Assembly: GCA_049603715.1 (NCBI GenBank)
Contig: JBMYSW010000003.1
Coordinates: forward strand, 62,001 to 126,000
Direction: 5' to 3'
DNA length: 64,000 nt
Origin: Pontibacterium sp049603715
GTDB taxonomy: Bacteria > Pseudomonadota > Gammaproteobacteria > Pseudomonadales > Balneatricaceae
Part shown: positions 1-8,094 of the stretch, in pieces
Position numbering within the stretch: the stretch's first letter is position 1
Layout of the letters: each line of letters begins with the position of its first letter
The notes under the pieces: model-generated
What the model was told of the DNA's origin: nothing
What the model saw: the letters and a program-made list of their open reading frames with translations, nothing else
The model's database searches: none
Position numbers and translations under genes: made by a program

Positions 1-7
1 GGCAGTC

Positions 8-1237
8 ATGAATAAGCAGCCAAAGCCGCTCGAAGGTATTCGTGTTATCGACTACAGTCACTTTTTGGCTGGCCCTTACCTGTCTAAGTGCCTCGCCGCC
101 TTGGGAGCCGAAGTAATTAAAGTTGAACGCCCAGGCTCGGGCGATGCTGGGCGCGACCACCCCTACTTTATTAAGGGTGAAAGCGGCTACTTTATGCAGC
201 AAAACATGGGTAAAAAAGGCATATCGGTCAATGTAAAAGACCCTGAGGGCCTGGCCTTTATGCATAAACTCGTGGAAACCGCCGATGTTTTTGTAGAAAA
301 CTATCGCCCTGGCGCATTAAATAAACTGGGCTTGGGTTACGACACACTCAAAGAGATTAATCCTAAACTCGTTTACGCTTCTGTCTCGGCTTATGGTCAT
401 ACTGGCCCCGACTCACATAAGGCTGGGTTTGGTCTAATTGCAGAAGCCAAGTCCGGCATTATGGCCATGGTGGGCCAGCCTGACGAAGCGCCTCCTTTGC
501 TACGTATAGCCTTGGGTGATATGTACACCGGTATTCACGGTGTAGCGAGTGTCTGTGCCGCATTGTTTGCACGAACGACCACAGGGCAAGGTCAACATAT
601 TGATATGGCCTTATACGATTGCTTAGTGTCGATGCACGAATATGCCGTTCAGTGCTACACCCTATCGGGCAATAAAGACCTACCTGAGCGCACAGGCCAC
701 GACCTACCTACATCAACCCTGTATGGCTCTTTTAGTGCAAGCGATGGTGACCTTGTTATTGCCGCGCAAGTTGACGATGCATGGAAGCGTCTGGCGCAAA
801 AAATTGCTAACGACACGGCGAACCCTCAGTTTGCGCAAGATAGCCGCTTTCACTCTGCGGAAGGACGCAACCAGCATCGTCTTGAAATACTTCCGGTGGT
901 TCGTGCTTGGGTCGCTCCTCAAACTGTGGCCGAGTGTTTAGCGTCACTAGAGGCGATTAATATCCCATGCGCCAAGATTCAAAGCATTGATGAAGTGATT
1001 GCTGACCCTCAGATTCAGGCCCGCAATATGATTATTGAACAAGAGCACCCCGTAGTCGGCTCCGTCAAGCTGGTGAATACCCCTTTCCGTTTTTCGGATA
1101 GCGACACCACCTTAACCACCCCAGCCCCTACCTTAGGGCAAGATAACGAAAGCATCGCCCGAATGCTGGGTTACAGCGAAACCGAAATCCAGCAACTAAC
1201 CGAGCGCCAAGTGCTTTTTACGCCTACACAGCCCTAA
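8..1237 (+). CDS. CaiB/BaiF-family acyl-CoA:carboxylate CoA-transferase
   Basis: This 409-residue protein is a class III CoA-transferase, a family that moves CoA between carboxylic acids through an aspartyl-CoA thioester. The N-terminus (PLEGIRVIDYSHFLAGPY, then GAEVIKVERP) is the classic CaiB/BaiF nucleotide-binding opening, and the expected catalytic aspartate is D171 in LGDMYTG. The length is normal for the family. The ATG at 8 is so near the window edge that an upstream start or operon partner cannot be excluded. The gene ends 18 bp before the aroE-like gene and is probably cotranscribed with it, so its substrate may be a carboxylate linked to shikimate/quinate or aromatic-acid use. That is inference; the sequence does not show the substrate. 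Confidence 0.85.
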   Translation: MNKQPKPLEGIRVIDYSHFLAGPYLSKCLAALGAEVIKVERPGSGDAGRDHPYFIKGESGYFMQQNMGKKGISVNVKDPEGLAFMHKLVETADVFVENYRPGALNKLGLGYDTLKEINPKLVYASVSAYGHTGPDSHKAGFGLIAEAKSGIMAMVGQPDEAPPLLRIALGDMYTGIHGVASVCAALFARTTTGQGQHIDMALYDCLVSMHEYAVQCYTLSGNKDLPERTGHDLPTSTLYGSFSASDGDLVIAAQVDDAWKRLAQKIANDTANPQFAQDSRFHSAEGRNQHRLEILPVVRAWVAPQTVAECLASLEAINIPCAKIQSIDEVIADPQIQARNMIIEQEHPVVGSVKLVNTPFRFSDSDTTLTTPAPTLGQDNESIARMLGYSETEIQQLTERQVLFTPTQP

Positions 1238-1255
1238 TAAAAAGAGAATGATCCC

Positions 1256-2083
1256 ATGACCGACCGTTATGCCGTGTTTGGCAACCCTTTAAGTCACACC
1301 AAGTCGCCGATGATTCATGGCGAATTTGCAAAAGAAACAACACAAGACCTAAGCTACACCGCCATTGAGATTCCACTTGGCCAATTTAACACCGAAATGG
1401 ATAAATTTCGGAAGGCTGGCGGCGTCGGTGGCAACGTTACAGCACCGTTTAAGCTCGACGCCTTTGCCTATGCCGACGAGCCAACGCAACGGGCAAAACT
1501 CGCTGGAGCGGTCAATACGCTCTATTTTCATGATGGAAAAGTATTTGCCGACAATACCGATGGCATTGGATTACTCACCGATATTGAGTCCAACTTAGGG
1601 GTAAAGCTTCAAGGTAAACGCGTATTAATACTCGGCGCTGGCGGTGCTACACGAGGTGCCATTTTACCGTTTTTGAACGCTGAACCAAAAAGCATTACCC
1701 TAGCCAACCGAACATTGGCTAAAGCCACTGCCATCTACAATGAAGTAAATCAACCCAAAAACCTCGTTTGCTCTAGCTTTGAGGCCCTGCAAGGACAAAC
1801 CTTTGATGTGGTGATCAACGCCACGTCAGCCAGCCTCAGCAAGCAAATGCCTGACGTACCCCTTGGCGTCTTTGCAAATTGCCAGCTTGCTTATGACTTA
1901 GCTTACGGCAAAGGCCTTACCCCCTTCTTAGCCGCCGCTAAAGAACACAGTGCACAAAATATCATTATTGCAGATGGAGTTGGCATGCTAGTTGAGCAAG
2001 CCGCTGCGGCTTTTCGTTGGTGGCGAGGTGTTAACCCAAGCACCCAAGGCTTAATTAAGCAACTGACCATTCCGTTAGTCTAA
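1256..2083 (+). CDS. Shikimate/quinate dehydrogenase paralogue (AroE family)
   Basis: This 275-residue AroE-family enzyme interconverts 3-dehydroshikimate and shikimate (or the quinate pair) with a nicotinamide cofactor. The substrate site reads NPLSHTKSP, then NVTAPFK with catalytic K66, N87 in GAVN, and D102 in NTDG. The cofactor site has GAGGATRG and an ANRT loop typical of NADP-preferring members. T15 stands where the second aroE of this window (minus strand, ending at 40122) has S15. Its position beside a CoA-transferase and close to quiC and pca genes suggests catabolism of shikimate or quinate, with the other copy serving biosynthesis. The split of roles is inferred. Confidence 0.85.
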   Translation: MTDRYAVFGNPLSHTKSPMIHGEFAKETTQDLSYTAIEIPLGQFNTEMDKFRKAGGVGGNVTAPFKLDAFAYADEPTQRAKLAGAVNTLYFHDGKVFADNTDGIGLLTDIESNLGVKLQGKRVLILGAGGATRGAILPFLNAEPKSITLANRTLAKATAIYNEVNQPKNLVCSSFEALQGQTFDVVINATSASLSKQMPDVPLGVFANCQLAYDLAYGKGLTPFLAAAKEHSAQNIIIADGVGMLVEQAAAAFRWWRGVNPSTQGLIKQLTIPLV

Positions 2084-2110
2084 CGACTCAACTTTTAATC
2101 CTTCGTTTCT

Positions 2111-2151
2111 AACCTCTGAGCCCCAGTAACGCGTCGCTCAGAGGTTTTTTT
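2111..2151 (+). terminator. Rho-independent terminator after the aroE paralogue
   Basis: A perfect 10-bp stem (AACCTCTGAG / CTCAGAGGTT) is followed directly by a T run. It closes the CoA-transferase/aroE transcription unit and separates it from the LysR gene downstream. Confidence 0.85.
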
Positions 2152-2208
2152 AACGCCTTAATATCATTAAACTGCGTGGACCTTTCCGTGAAAAACAGTG
2201 ATTGCGCC

Positions 2209-3129
2209 ATGCCCGCTTGGAACTTTTTAGACCTCGAAATTATCCTTGCCGTTGAGCGCCATGGCAGTTTTATTGATGCTGCAAACCAGCTCGATATATC
2301 ACCCGCTTATGTGAGTAAACGCCTAAATGCCTTTGAAAAGAGCCTAGGGGTCACCCTGTTTTTACGAACGACTCGCCAAGTTCAAATAACACCTGAGGGC
2401 CGCTCGGCGCTCTATTGGGCGCAACAGCTATTAGACGGGGCTGAAAGCCTAAAACAAGCGGTACAGAGCGCTCAACAAGGCTTAAAAGGCAGCTTGCGTG
2501 TGGCCACCAGTCTGCGCCTAGGGCGCAACCATGTCGCCCCTATTTTAGATGCGTTAGGACAAGCTCACCCAGAGCTGGATATTTGGCTGGAGCTTGTGGA
2601 CCGTCGGATCGACTTAATCAAAGACAACTTTGATGTGGATATTCGTGCCGGCGATGTCACCGAAGCCCACCTTATTTCACACAAGGTATGCACAGCACAA
2701 CGCTTTTTGTGTGCTGCGCCGAGCTATTTAGCGGCTCATGGCACCCCGCAAGACTTAGCCTCGCTTAGCGAGCATTCGTGTTTGGTGTTTAGGGATAGAG
2801 GCCAAGCAGCCAAAGGTTGGCGACTCACAGGCCCAGAAGGCACTGTGACGGTAAAACCTCACGACCACTATGGCTCAAACCACAGTGACGTGGCGAGGCA
2901 TTGGGCCGAAACCGGACGGGGCATTATTTTATTGTCAGACTGGGATGTGCAAAACAGCCTAGAGCAAGGCAGCTTACAGCGAGTATTGCCCGCCTATGCG
3001 CAACGGGCCGATGTTTGGGCTGTAACACGAGCACGTTTAGATACGTCGGTGAAGTTAAAAACCTGCGTAGAGTACTTAATTGATGCTCTACGCAGCGGCC
3101 CTTATGCACTGAAAACCAGCTCTCCTTAG
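2209..3129 (+). CDS. LysR-family transcriptional regulator (DmlR/CrgA-like)
   Basis: The protein has an N-terminal winged helix-turn-helix (residues about 5-65, with SFIDAANQLDISPAYVSKR) and a C-terminal substrate-binding-like effector domain, as in LysR regulators of the DmlR/CrgA branch. The ATG at 2209 places the HTH at the usual distance from the N-terminus. GTG codons at 2176 and 2188 would add 11 or 7 residues, and no start has a convincing ribosome binding site. A terminator separates it from the upstream aroE/CoA-transferase pair, which is the nearest candidate target, but no operator was recognised. It is clearly different in sequence from the two PcaQ-like regulators downstream. Confidence 0.85.
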   Translation: MPAWNFLDLEIILAVERHGSFIDAANQLDISPAYVSKRLNAFEKSLGVTLFLRTTRQVQITPEGRSALYWAQQLLDGAESLKQAVQSAQQGLKGSLRVATSLRLGRNHVAPILDALGQAHPELDIWLELVDRRIDLIKDNFDVDIRAGDVTEAHLISHKVCTAQRFLCAAPSYLAAHGTPQDLASLSEHSCLVFRDRGQAAKGWRLTGPEGTVTVKPHDHYGSNHSDVARHWAETGRGIILLSDWDVQNSLEQGSLQRVLPAYAQRADVWAVTRARLDTSVKLKTCVEYLIDALRSGPYALKTSSP

Positions 3130-3188
3130 CCGTCACCTTCGGCTCAGACAAAGGGCCCAATCAGCGTCATTAAACAACGCTACTATAA

Positions 3189-3213
3189 ACCGCCTACTGA
3201 CAGTGCAGGCGGT
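3189..3213 (-). terminator. Hairpin downstream of pcaG (first set), possible terminator
   Basis: A 7-bp inverted repeat (ACCGCCT / AGGCGGT) lies about 20 bp past the pcaG stop. The T tract on the minus strand is short and interrupted, so termination is possible but not certain. The LysR gene on the other strand converges here. Confidence 0.45.
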
Positions 3214-3233
3214 ATCCAAGGGTTAAAGCAAGC

Positions 3234-3836
3234 TTAGAAGTCGAAGAACACCGTTTCGCCCTCACCTTGCACAACCACGTCAAAGCGGTAAGCCTTAGCG
3301 TCTTCGTCGTAGTGCGCTAACAAGGTTTCACGACGAGCAGGATGCTCAATCAAAGTGTAAATTGGGCATTTTGCGTTCTTTTCGGCTTCGTCAGCAAAGT
3401 ACAAACGGGTATGCAGCTGAATGTTGATACCACGGGCAAAAATCGCCAAACCAATGTGTGGTGCCATCGTGCCCAAGGCTGTTTCAACCGAGCCTGGCTT
3501 CACTGTGGTAATAGTCCACTCGCCAGTGCCAAAGTCCGTAGCCGTACGGCCAAAGCTATTAAAGTCGTTATTTAGGCTGTAATTGCTTTGATATTCGCCC
3601 TTTTCGTTGGCTTGCCACACTTCGATAAAAGCATCTTTAATTAGGTTGCCGTTACCATCCACCACGCGGCCCACCACTTTAATGGTGTTTTCGCCTTCGT
3701 TACGCGCCAGCAAGTGATCGATTTCTTGGCTACGCGCTGGGTTGCCCGCAGCTACCGGTAGCATGCCGATGTGAACGTATGGGCCTGCTGTTTGTGAAGG
3801 AGACTCTTTCAAATTTGGGTTGTTTACAGATGTCAT
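3234..3836 (-). CDS. pcaG: Protocatechuate 3,4-dioxygenase alpha subunit, first copy
   Basis: This 200-residue subunit pairs with PcaH in the non-haem Fe(III) intradiol dioxygenase that cleaves protocatechuate to 3-carboxy-cis,cis-muconate. It opens with SPSQTAGPYVHIGMLP, the alpha-subunit hallmark, and continues with the intradiol fold (GRVVDGNGN, IEVWQANEKGEY). It lacks the HIH iron ligands, as alpha subunits do. It lies 12 bp downstream of pcaH on the same strand. A second, diverged pcaG lies at 11257-11853 on the plus strand. Confidence 0.93.
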   Translation of the reverse strand: MTSVNNPNLKESPSQTAGPYVHIGMLPVAAGNPARSQEIDHLLARNEGENTIKVVGRVVDGNGNLIKDAFIEVWQANEKGEYQSNYSLNNDFNSFGRTATDFGTGEWTITTVKPGSVETALGTMAPHIGLAIFARGINIQLHTRLYFADEAEKNAKCPIYTLIEHPARRETLLAHYDEDAKAYRFDVVVQGEGETVFFDF

Positions 3837-3848
3837 ATTGGCCTCCGC

Positions 3849-4562
3849 TTATTTGTATTCAAAGTAGGTTTGAAGTGCGCCACGAACCACAATATCAAAG
3901 CGGTAAGCTAGGCAGTCCATTGGGTTGCTGCGTTCCATATCTAGGCGACCAATCAGGGTCTGAATCGCCTCTTCATCGTTAATGGTTTTAACGATTGGGC
4001 ACTGAGCAATCAGTGGGTCACCTTCAAAATACATTTGGGTAATCAAACGGGTCGATACAGACGGACCCATCACAGATACGTGAATGTGGGACGGACGCCA
4101 TTCGTTCGGGCCATTACGCCATGGGTACGGGCCGGGCTTAATGGTGCGGAAGTGGTAGTAGCCGTTTTCGTCGGTAATACAACGACCAACACCACCAAAA
4201 TTAGGGTCAAGTGGCGCAATGTAGCTATCGTTTTTATGGCGGTAACGGCCACCCGCGTTGGCTTGCCACATTTCAACCAAGGTGTGAGGTACAGGCTTGC
4301 CCAATTCGTCCAAAATGCGGCCGAACATCACAATACGTTCGCCGACTGGGCTGCCGCCGTGGTCAAAGTTACGCAACAAGTCGTTGTCGTAAGGGTCCAA
4401 TACAAGGTCTTCAAAACCTGGGCCTAGCAGCTCAGAAGCGGTCGGCTGCTGAATTGATACAAGTGCTTGCTTTGGCGAACGTGCAACCGTGGTTTTATAG
4501 CCCGGCGTGTAGCCCGCTGGCTGGTGATTGCGATCACGTCGTGTAAAACGAAAATCAGACAT
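3849..4562 (-). CDS. pcaH: Protocatechuate 3,4-dioxygenase beta subunit, first copy
   Basis: This is the iron-bearing beta subunit of protocatechuate 3,4-dioxygenase, 237 residues from the ATG at 4562. That start has a GAGG ribosome binding site at good spacing. An in-frame ATG 12 bp upstream overlaps the binding site and is less likely. All four expected Fe(III) ligands are visible: Y107, Y146 (PGPYPW), H159 and H161 (RPSHIH). R156 is also conserved, so the enzyme should be active. It is followed by pcaG. A PcaQ-type operator lies 150-160 bp upstream, and a pcaQ-like gene lies further upstream on the same strand. Confidence 0.95.
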   Translation of the reverse strand: MSDFRFTRRDRNHQPAGYTPGYKTTVARSPKQALVSIQQPTASELLGPGFEDLVLDPYDNDLLRNFDHGGSPVGERIVMFGRILDELGKPVPHTLVEMWQANAGGRYRHKNDSYIAPLDPNFGGVGRCITDENGYYHFRTIKPGPYPWRNGPNEWRPSHIHVSVMGPSVSTRLITQMYFEGDPLIAQCPIVKTINDEEAIQTLIGRLDMERSNPMDCLAYRFDIVVRGALQTYFEYK

Positions 4563-4892
4563 ATTGAACCTCATCTATCGCAGCAAAGTTTGCCGCTTTC
4601 CTTTTGGTTTTTGTTGTAGTCACGGCTAAGACTCTCGGCTTGCCTTAGTCAGTTCGCCTACTATAACCACAATAAAAATAAGGAAAATTGAAACTCTGTA
4701 GAGGGGCTATAACCACTGGGTTATGTCATGCCAATATGAGGAGGGGATTCATCATTAGTGAAGTTATACACGGGTTATATCGGTTCGATCACACCTTATC
4801 CCACATGTTTACTCACACTAACTCACAAACTTATGCACAAGATAAAAAATCAAAACTAAGCCTGCTTATACACAGCCGATTTTTATTAGGAA
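4563..4892. promoter_or_regulatory. Intergenic promoter region of the first pcaHG
   Basis: These 330 bp separate the pcaQ-like stop from pcaH. They hold a PcaQ-type operator (4709-4724), a further ATAACC half-site at 4663-4668, and two DnaA-box matches at 4831-4839 and 4866-4874. I see no supported open reading frame. The pcaHG promoter is expected between the operator and 4562, but no strong -35/-10 pair was identified. Confidence 0.6.
4709..4724. promoter_or_regulatory. PcaQ-type operator, ATAACC-N4-GGTTAT
   Basis: The sequence ATAACC-ACTG-GGTTAT is a perfect 6-bp inverted repeat with a 4-bp spacer. As I recall it, the PcaQ site described in Sinorhizobium is ATAACC-N4-GGTTAA, so this differs only at the last base. 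It lies upstream of pcaHG and just past a pcaQ-like gene, the expected place for an activator site. Confidence 0.7.
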
Positions 4893-5801
4893 TTACAGTT
4901 GCTTACAGTACTCTCGCAGTACATCACAAAAGAGCACCGCACCTTCGGATAGTGGATAACTTTCGTTAAAACAAACACCAACCGCGCCGTGGGTCTGGCT
5001 ATCTGGCACCGAAAGAGCGACCGCTTGCTCGCGTTCAAGATAAGGTCGGGCTACGCTAGCCGGAGCTATCCACAAGGCATCGGTTTGATTTAAGTAACCA
5101 AACGACATGGCAGGAGACAAAGTTTCTAACCGTTGGTGCGATTGCTGAATATTATGCTGGGCAAAAAGCTGATCAGCATAATGTCTGATAATGGTTTTTT
5201 TAGTTGGCAAAACCAGTGGATACTTTTCTAGCGCCTTAAGAGCCCAGCCCGTTTCGGTTACTAATGGGTGTTCATTTCGCACTAGCAGTTGCATCGATTC
5301 GGCGTAAAGCTGCTCGAATGCTAAGCCGCGAATTTCATTTGCTTCAGTCAGTCGACCGACCACTAACTCCGCTTCCCCCATACGTAACTGCGATAGTAAG
5401 TAATCACTTGGACCAGTGCTTGTGGATACAGTTAGCTGTGGATTTCTGCGATGTACGGCAGCAATCACATCAGGAATCACCGCCGCTTCAACTGTGGACA
5501 AGACCCCAATGTGGACACTGGCTTGCGCTTCTTGCACATTGGAAACTGCCGCAATGGCATCTTCCATCGCTTTAAAGCTTGGCCCAGCGTGTTGCATAAA
5601 CAAGCGCCCAGCGGCGGTTAAAATCACCCCTTTGGGTAAACGCTCAAACAGGCGTGTGGATAAAATATCCTCGAGCTCTTTCAGCGTTTTTGAGACGGTA
5701 GGCTGAGTTATACACAAGTCTTGAGCGGCACCAACAAGGCTTCCGTGATTCGCCACCGAGAGAAAACAGCTCACATGTCGAAACTTAATACGTGCATCCA
5801 T
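4893..5801 (-). CDS. pcaQ: LysR regulator, PcaQ-like, first copy
   Basis: This 302-residue LysR regulator has an N-terminal helix-turn-helix (residues about 5-65, QPTVSKTLKELEDIL) and an effector domain with the signature LRMGEAELVVGRL seen in the PcaQ/GbpR group. PcaQ proteins activate protocatechuate catabolic genes in response to pathway intermediates. It lies directly upstream of pcaHG on the same strand with a PcaQ-type operator between them, so it probably activates that pair. A second PcaQ-like gene is at 8095-9027. The coding sequence contains perfect DnaA-box matches at 5655-5663 and 5708-5716. Confidence 0.85.
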   Translation of the reverse strand: MDARIKFRHVSCFLSVANHGSLVGAAQDLCITQPTVSKTLKELEDILSTRLFERLPKGVILTAAGRLFMQHAGPSFKAMEDAIAAVSNVQEAQASVHIGVLSTVEAAVIPDVIAAVHRRNPQLTVSTSTGPSDYLLSQLRMGEAELVVGRLTEANEIRGLAFEQLYAESMQLLVRNEHPLVTETGWALKALEKYPLVLPTKKTIIRHYADQLFAQHNIQQSHQRLETLSPAMSFGYLNQTDALWIAPASVARPYLEREQAVALSVPDSQTHGAVGVCFNESYPLSEGAVLFCDVLREYCKQL

Positions 5802-5871
5802 AAATCACCTCGATGGCTAAACTGTGGATAAAGTCGGCTTATCCAACTACGTCACAGTGTAGGTAGCTGGC

Positions 5872-5895
5872 AAAAAAAAGGCTACCGAAGTAGCC
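5872..5895 (-). terminator. Rho-independent terminator of the quiC gene
   Basis: On the minus strand a perfect GGCTAC-TTCG-GTAGCC tetraloop hairpin is followed by eight T residues. It lies about 30 bp after the dehydroshikimate dehydratase stop and insulates that gene from pcaQ. Confidence 0.93.
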
Positions 5896-5926
5896 GAAAG
5901 GGATGCCAGTAGGGCAACTGAAGAAA

Positions 5927-7768
5927 CTAGCGCTCGGCGCGGGCTTGCATCGCCATGCGAATATGCGCATTGGCTTCGCCGTAGCGGTCATAACCACCAA
6001 CACGTTGAAGCAGCTCAAAGAACACACCGCTCACTTCTTTGGTGTAAAGGTGGAAGAATTCACCCTTGTCGTCGCGGTCGTACATAATGTTGTGGGCTTT
6101 TAGCTTTTCAAGCAGATCGCTATCTAGGCCCAAACGTGCATCTAAATCACGGTAGTAATTTTCTGGGATAGGGAGCTGCAGCTCTTCCGGCACAGCCGTC
6201 GCCGCTACAAAAATATCCTCACACGAGAGCGCTAATTGGTGCACACCCGAACCATGTGTTTTGTGGATAAAGCGGTTAGTGGAGGCACCCGATGCGTGAG
6301 ACATATTGATAGGAATACGAATTTTACCGCTTGGACTCACGGCGGTACGGCTAACCACCAAGCCATACAAATCGTGTAAGTCACGGTTTTCTTCAACTTC
6401 AAAACCAAATAGGGATTTGTAGAAGAAAGAGGCCGCTAGAATATCGGTAGGGGCAACGGTTTGGCCGATATGGTCAATGCGGCCTAAGCCAAGTTTATTG
6501 CTTTGGCTCGCATCGGTGTTGGCTTCGGCATTGGCACAAAAGTCGACGTCGTAAAAACGCGGGCCATTTTGGTCAACAAAGTACAAAAGGCTGTCGCCAA
6601 TACCACGAATCGCAGGGATGTTTAGCTCACCTGGGCCTGCTTGGTTTTCAAACTGCGCCGAATTAAAATGCTTAGCACGCTTTAAGACTTGACCAATGTT
6701 AGGCGTGGTCATCGCCATGGCACATACCGACACACCGTGTGAGTTAAAGTGCTCGTGTGCTTGGCTTTTAGGCTCTTTATTGAGTACAAGGTTAACGTTG
6801 CCTTGGCGCATTAAAGATACGTTTTTAGATTTGTGGTGATGAGTCTCTTCAAAGCCCATCGCCGACAAAAACTCGACTAGGCTATCGCCGCTTTCATCGG
6901 CAACGGCAAACTCCACAAACTCAATATCGTCGACACTGGCAGGGCAGGGCGACTGTGGCTCGGTTTGGTCTTCTAACCACTTAAGCGAACGCAAACCATC
7001 CACCGCGGTTTCGTAATTGCTCGATGCACGGAATTCGTCGTTAAAGATTTCGTGGGATAGGTAATCGTCAAAACCTTTGTCGCGTAGGCACTGAATAAAC
7101 TCAACCACAGGCAAGCTACCTTGACCAGGGAAGCAACGGAAGTGGCGACTAAAATAGAGCACTTCCATATCAAGCTTCGGCGCATCGGCCACCTGTACTA
7201 GGGCAATTTTGTCGATAGGGATTTCGTCACGTAAAACATCCAATGTGTTGCCGCGAGCAAACATGTGGAAGCTGTCGAGAATAATACCAATATTGCTATG
7301 GTCAGCTTGCTTAACGATATCCCATGCATCGTAGTAATCGGCCAAATGGCGCCCCCATGCAAGGGCTTCGTACCCGACACTAAAGCCTTCTTTTTTGGCT
7401 AAGTCGCCCAATTCTGCCAAATCTGCAGCGGCACGGGCTTTATCGTTAATAGAATGAGGAGATACGTTACTGCAAATAAGCAGGCGCTTGGTGCCTAGCT
7501 CGTGCATTAACTCAAACTTTTTTTGCGCACGGTAAAAATTTTGGCTGCGAAACGGCTCAGGCATGGCCTCAAAGTCGCGGAAAGGCTGCAACGCTAAAAT
7601 CTCTAAACCAAGATCATCGGTCATGGCTTTTACGTCACGTGCAGTGCCATGAAAACGGGTCAAATCGTCTTCAAAGATCTCAACACCGTCATATCCGGCG
7701 CGGGCAATAGCCTTTAACTTGTCTTCTAACGACCCCGAGATAGATACGGTAGCAATCGACGTTTTCAT
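5927..7768 (-). CDS. quiC: 3-dehydroshikimate dehydratase fused to an HPPD-like domain (QuiC type)
   Basis: This enzyme dehydrates 3-dehydroshikimate to protocatechuate, linking shikimate/quinate use to the pca pathway. The 613-residue protein has an N-terminal TIM barrel (1-280) of the sugar-phosphate-isomerase type with plausible metal ligands E134 (GYEALAWG), D165 (ILDSFHMF), Q192 and E240 (HEIFND). A C-terminal vicinal-oxygen-chelate part (about 295-610, HIGQTVAP, FFELLQR) resembles 4-hydroxyphenylpyruvate dioxygenase. This two-domain layout matches Pseudomonas QuiC1. The start at 7768 has AGAGAGG seven bases upstream; an ATG at 7813 has none. It is divergent from the second pcaQ-like gene and has its own terminator. 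Confidence 0.92.
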   Translation of the reverse strand: MKTSIATVSISGSLEDKLKAIARAGYDGVEIFEDDLTRFHGTARDVKAMTDDLGLEILALQPFRDFEAMPEPFRSQNFYRAQKKFELMHELGTKRLLICSNVSPHSINDKARAAADLAELGDLAKKEGFSVGYEALAWGRHLADYYDAWDIVKQADHSNIGIILDSFHMFARGNTLDVLRDEIPIDKIALVQVADAPKLDMEVLYFSRHFRCFPGQGSLPVVEFIQCLRDKGFDDYLSHEIFNDEFRASSNYETAVDGLRSLKWLEDQTEPQSPCPASVDDIEFVEFAVADESGDSLVEFLSAMGFEETHHHKSKNVSLMRQGNVNLVLNKEPKSQAHEHFNSHGVSVCAMAMTTPNIGQVLKRAKHFNSAQFENQAGPGELNIPAIRGIGDSLLYFVDQNGPRFYDVDFCANAEANTDASQSNKLGLGRIDHIGQTVAPTDILAASFFYKSLFGFEVEENRDLHDLYGLVVSRTAVSPSGKIRIPINMSHASGASTNRFIHKTHGSGVHQLALSCEDIFVAATAVPEELQLPIPENYYRDLDARLGLDSDLLEKLKAHNIMYDRDDKGEFFHLYTKEVSGVFFELLQRVGGYDRYGEANAHIRMAMQARAER

Positions 7769-8094
7769 TGAGCCTCTCTTATTTTTACCCAACGCTAGGG
7801 CGTAAATAGCCACTAGGTTGTGCCTTTAGGTACAAAAACATAGACATATTCTTTATTCACTCATTAATAGCATTAGCTAAGATGATTTGCTTTAAAGCCT
7901 ATGTAAAAGATTAAACATTAATCAGCCATTAGGGTAAGAGCCAGTGAAAAAAGCGCAGATTAATATCACGATATTGATATATAATAAGTAAAAAATTGTC
8001 TGTTTTATTTTTTAAAGGCATATAAAAGTGTCGAGCTCGGCCGCTTTACCCAGCTCACAACGCTTAAGCTGTGCCGTTACATTGAGGCTCTGTT
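7769..8094. promoter_or_regulatory. Divergent promoter region between quiC and the second pcaQ-like gene
   Basis: These 326 bp are AT-rich and contain no supported gene. An inverted repeat ATATCA-N6-TGATAT at 7963-7980 sits near the middle and could be a LysR-type operator serving both genes. No ATAACC-N4-GGTTAT site of the kind upstream of the first pcaH was found here. Confidence 0.5.

Larger units (their letters stand above)
4831..6270. other. Cluster of DnaA boxes around the first pcaQ-like gene and quiC end
   Basis: Six sites match TTWTNCACA: 4831-4839 (TTATGCACA), 4866-4874 and 5708-5716 (TTATACACA), and on the minus strand 5655-5663, 5823-5831 and 6262-6270 (all TTATCCACA). One-mismatch sites occur at 4951, 5066, 5421 and 5493. 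This is denser than the presumed origin gap. Confidence 0.55.

Noticed and set aside
4035..4427. 130-codon open frame on the plus strand
   Set aside because: It is antisense to pcaH and has no homology; it is a shadow of a GC-rich conserved gene.
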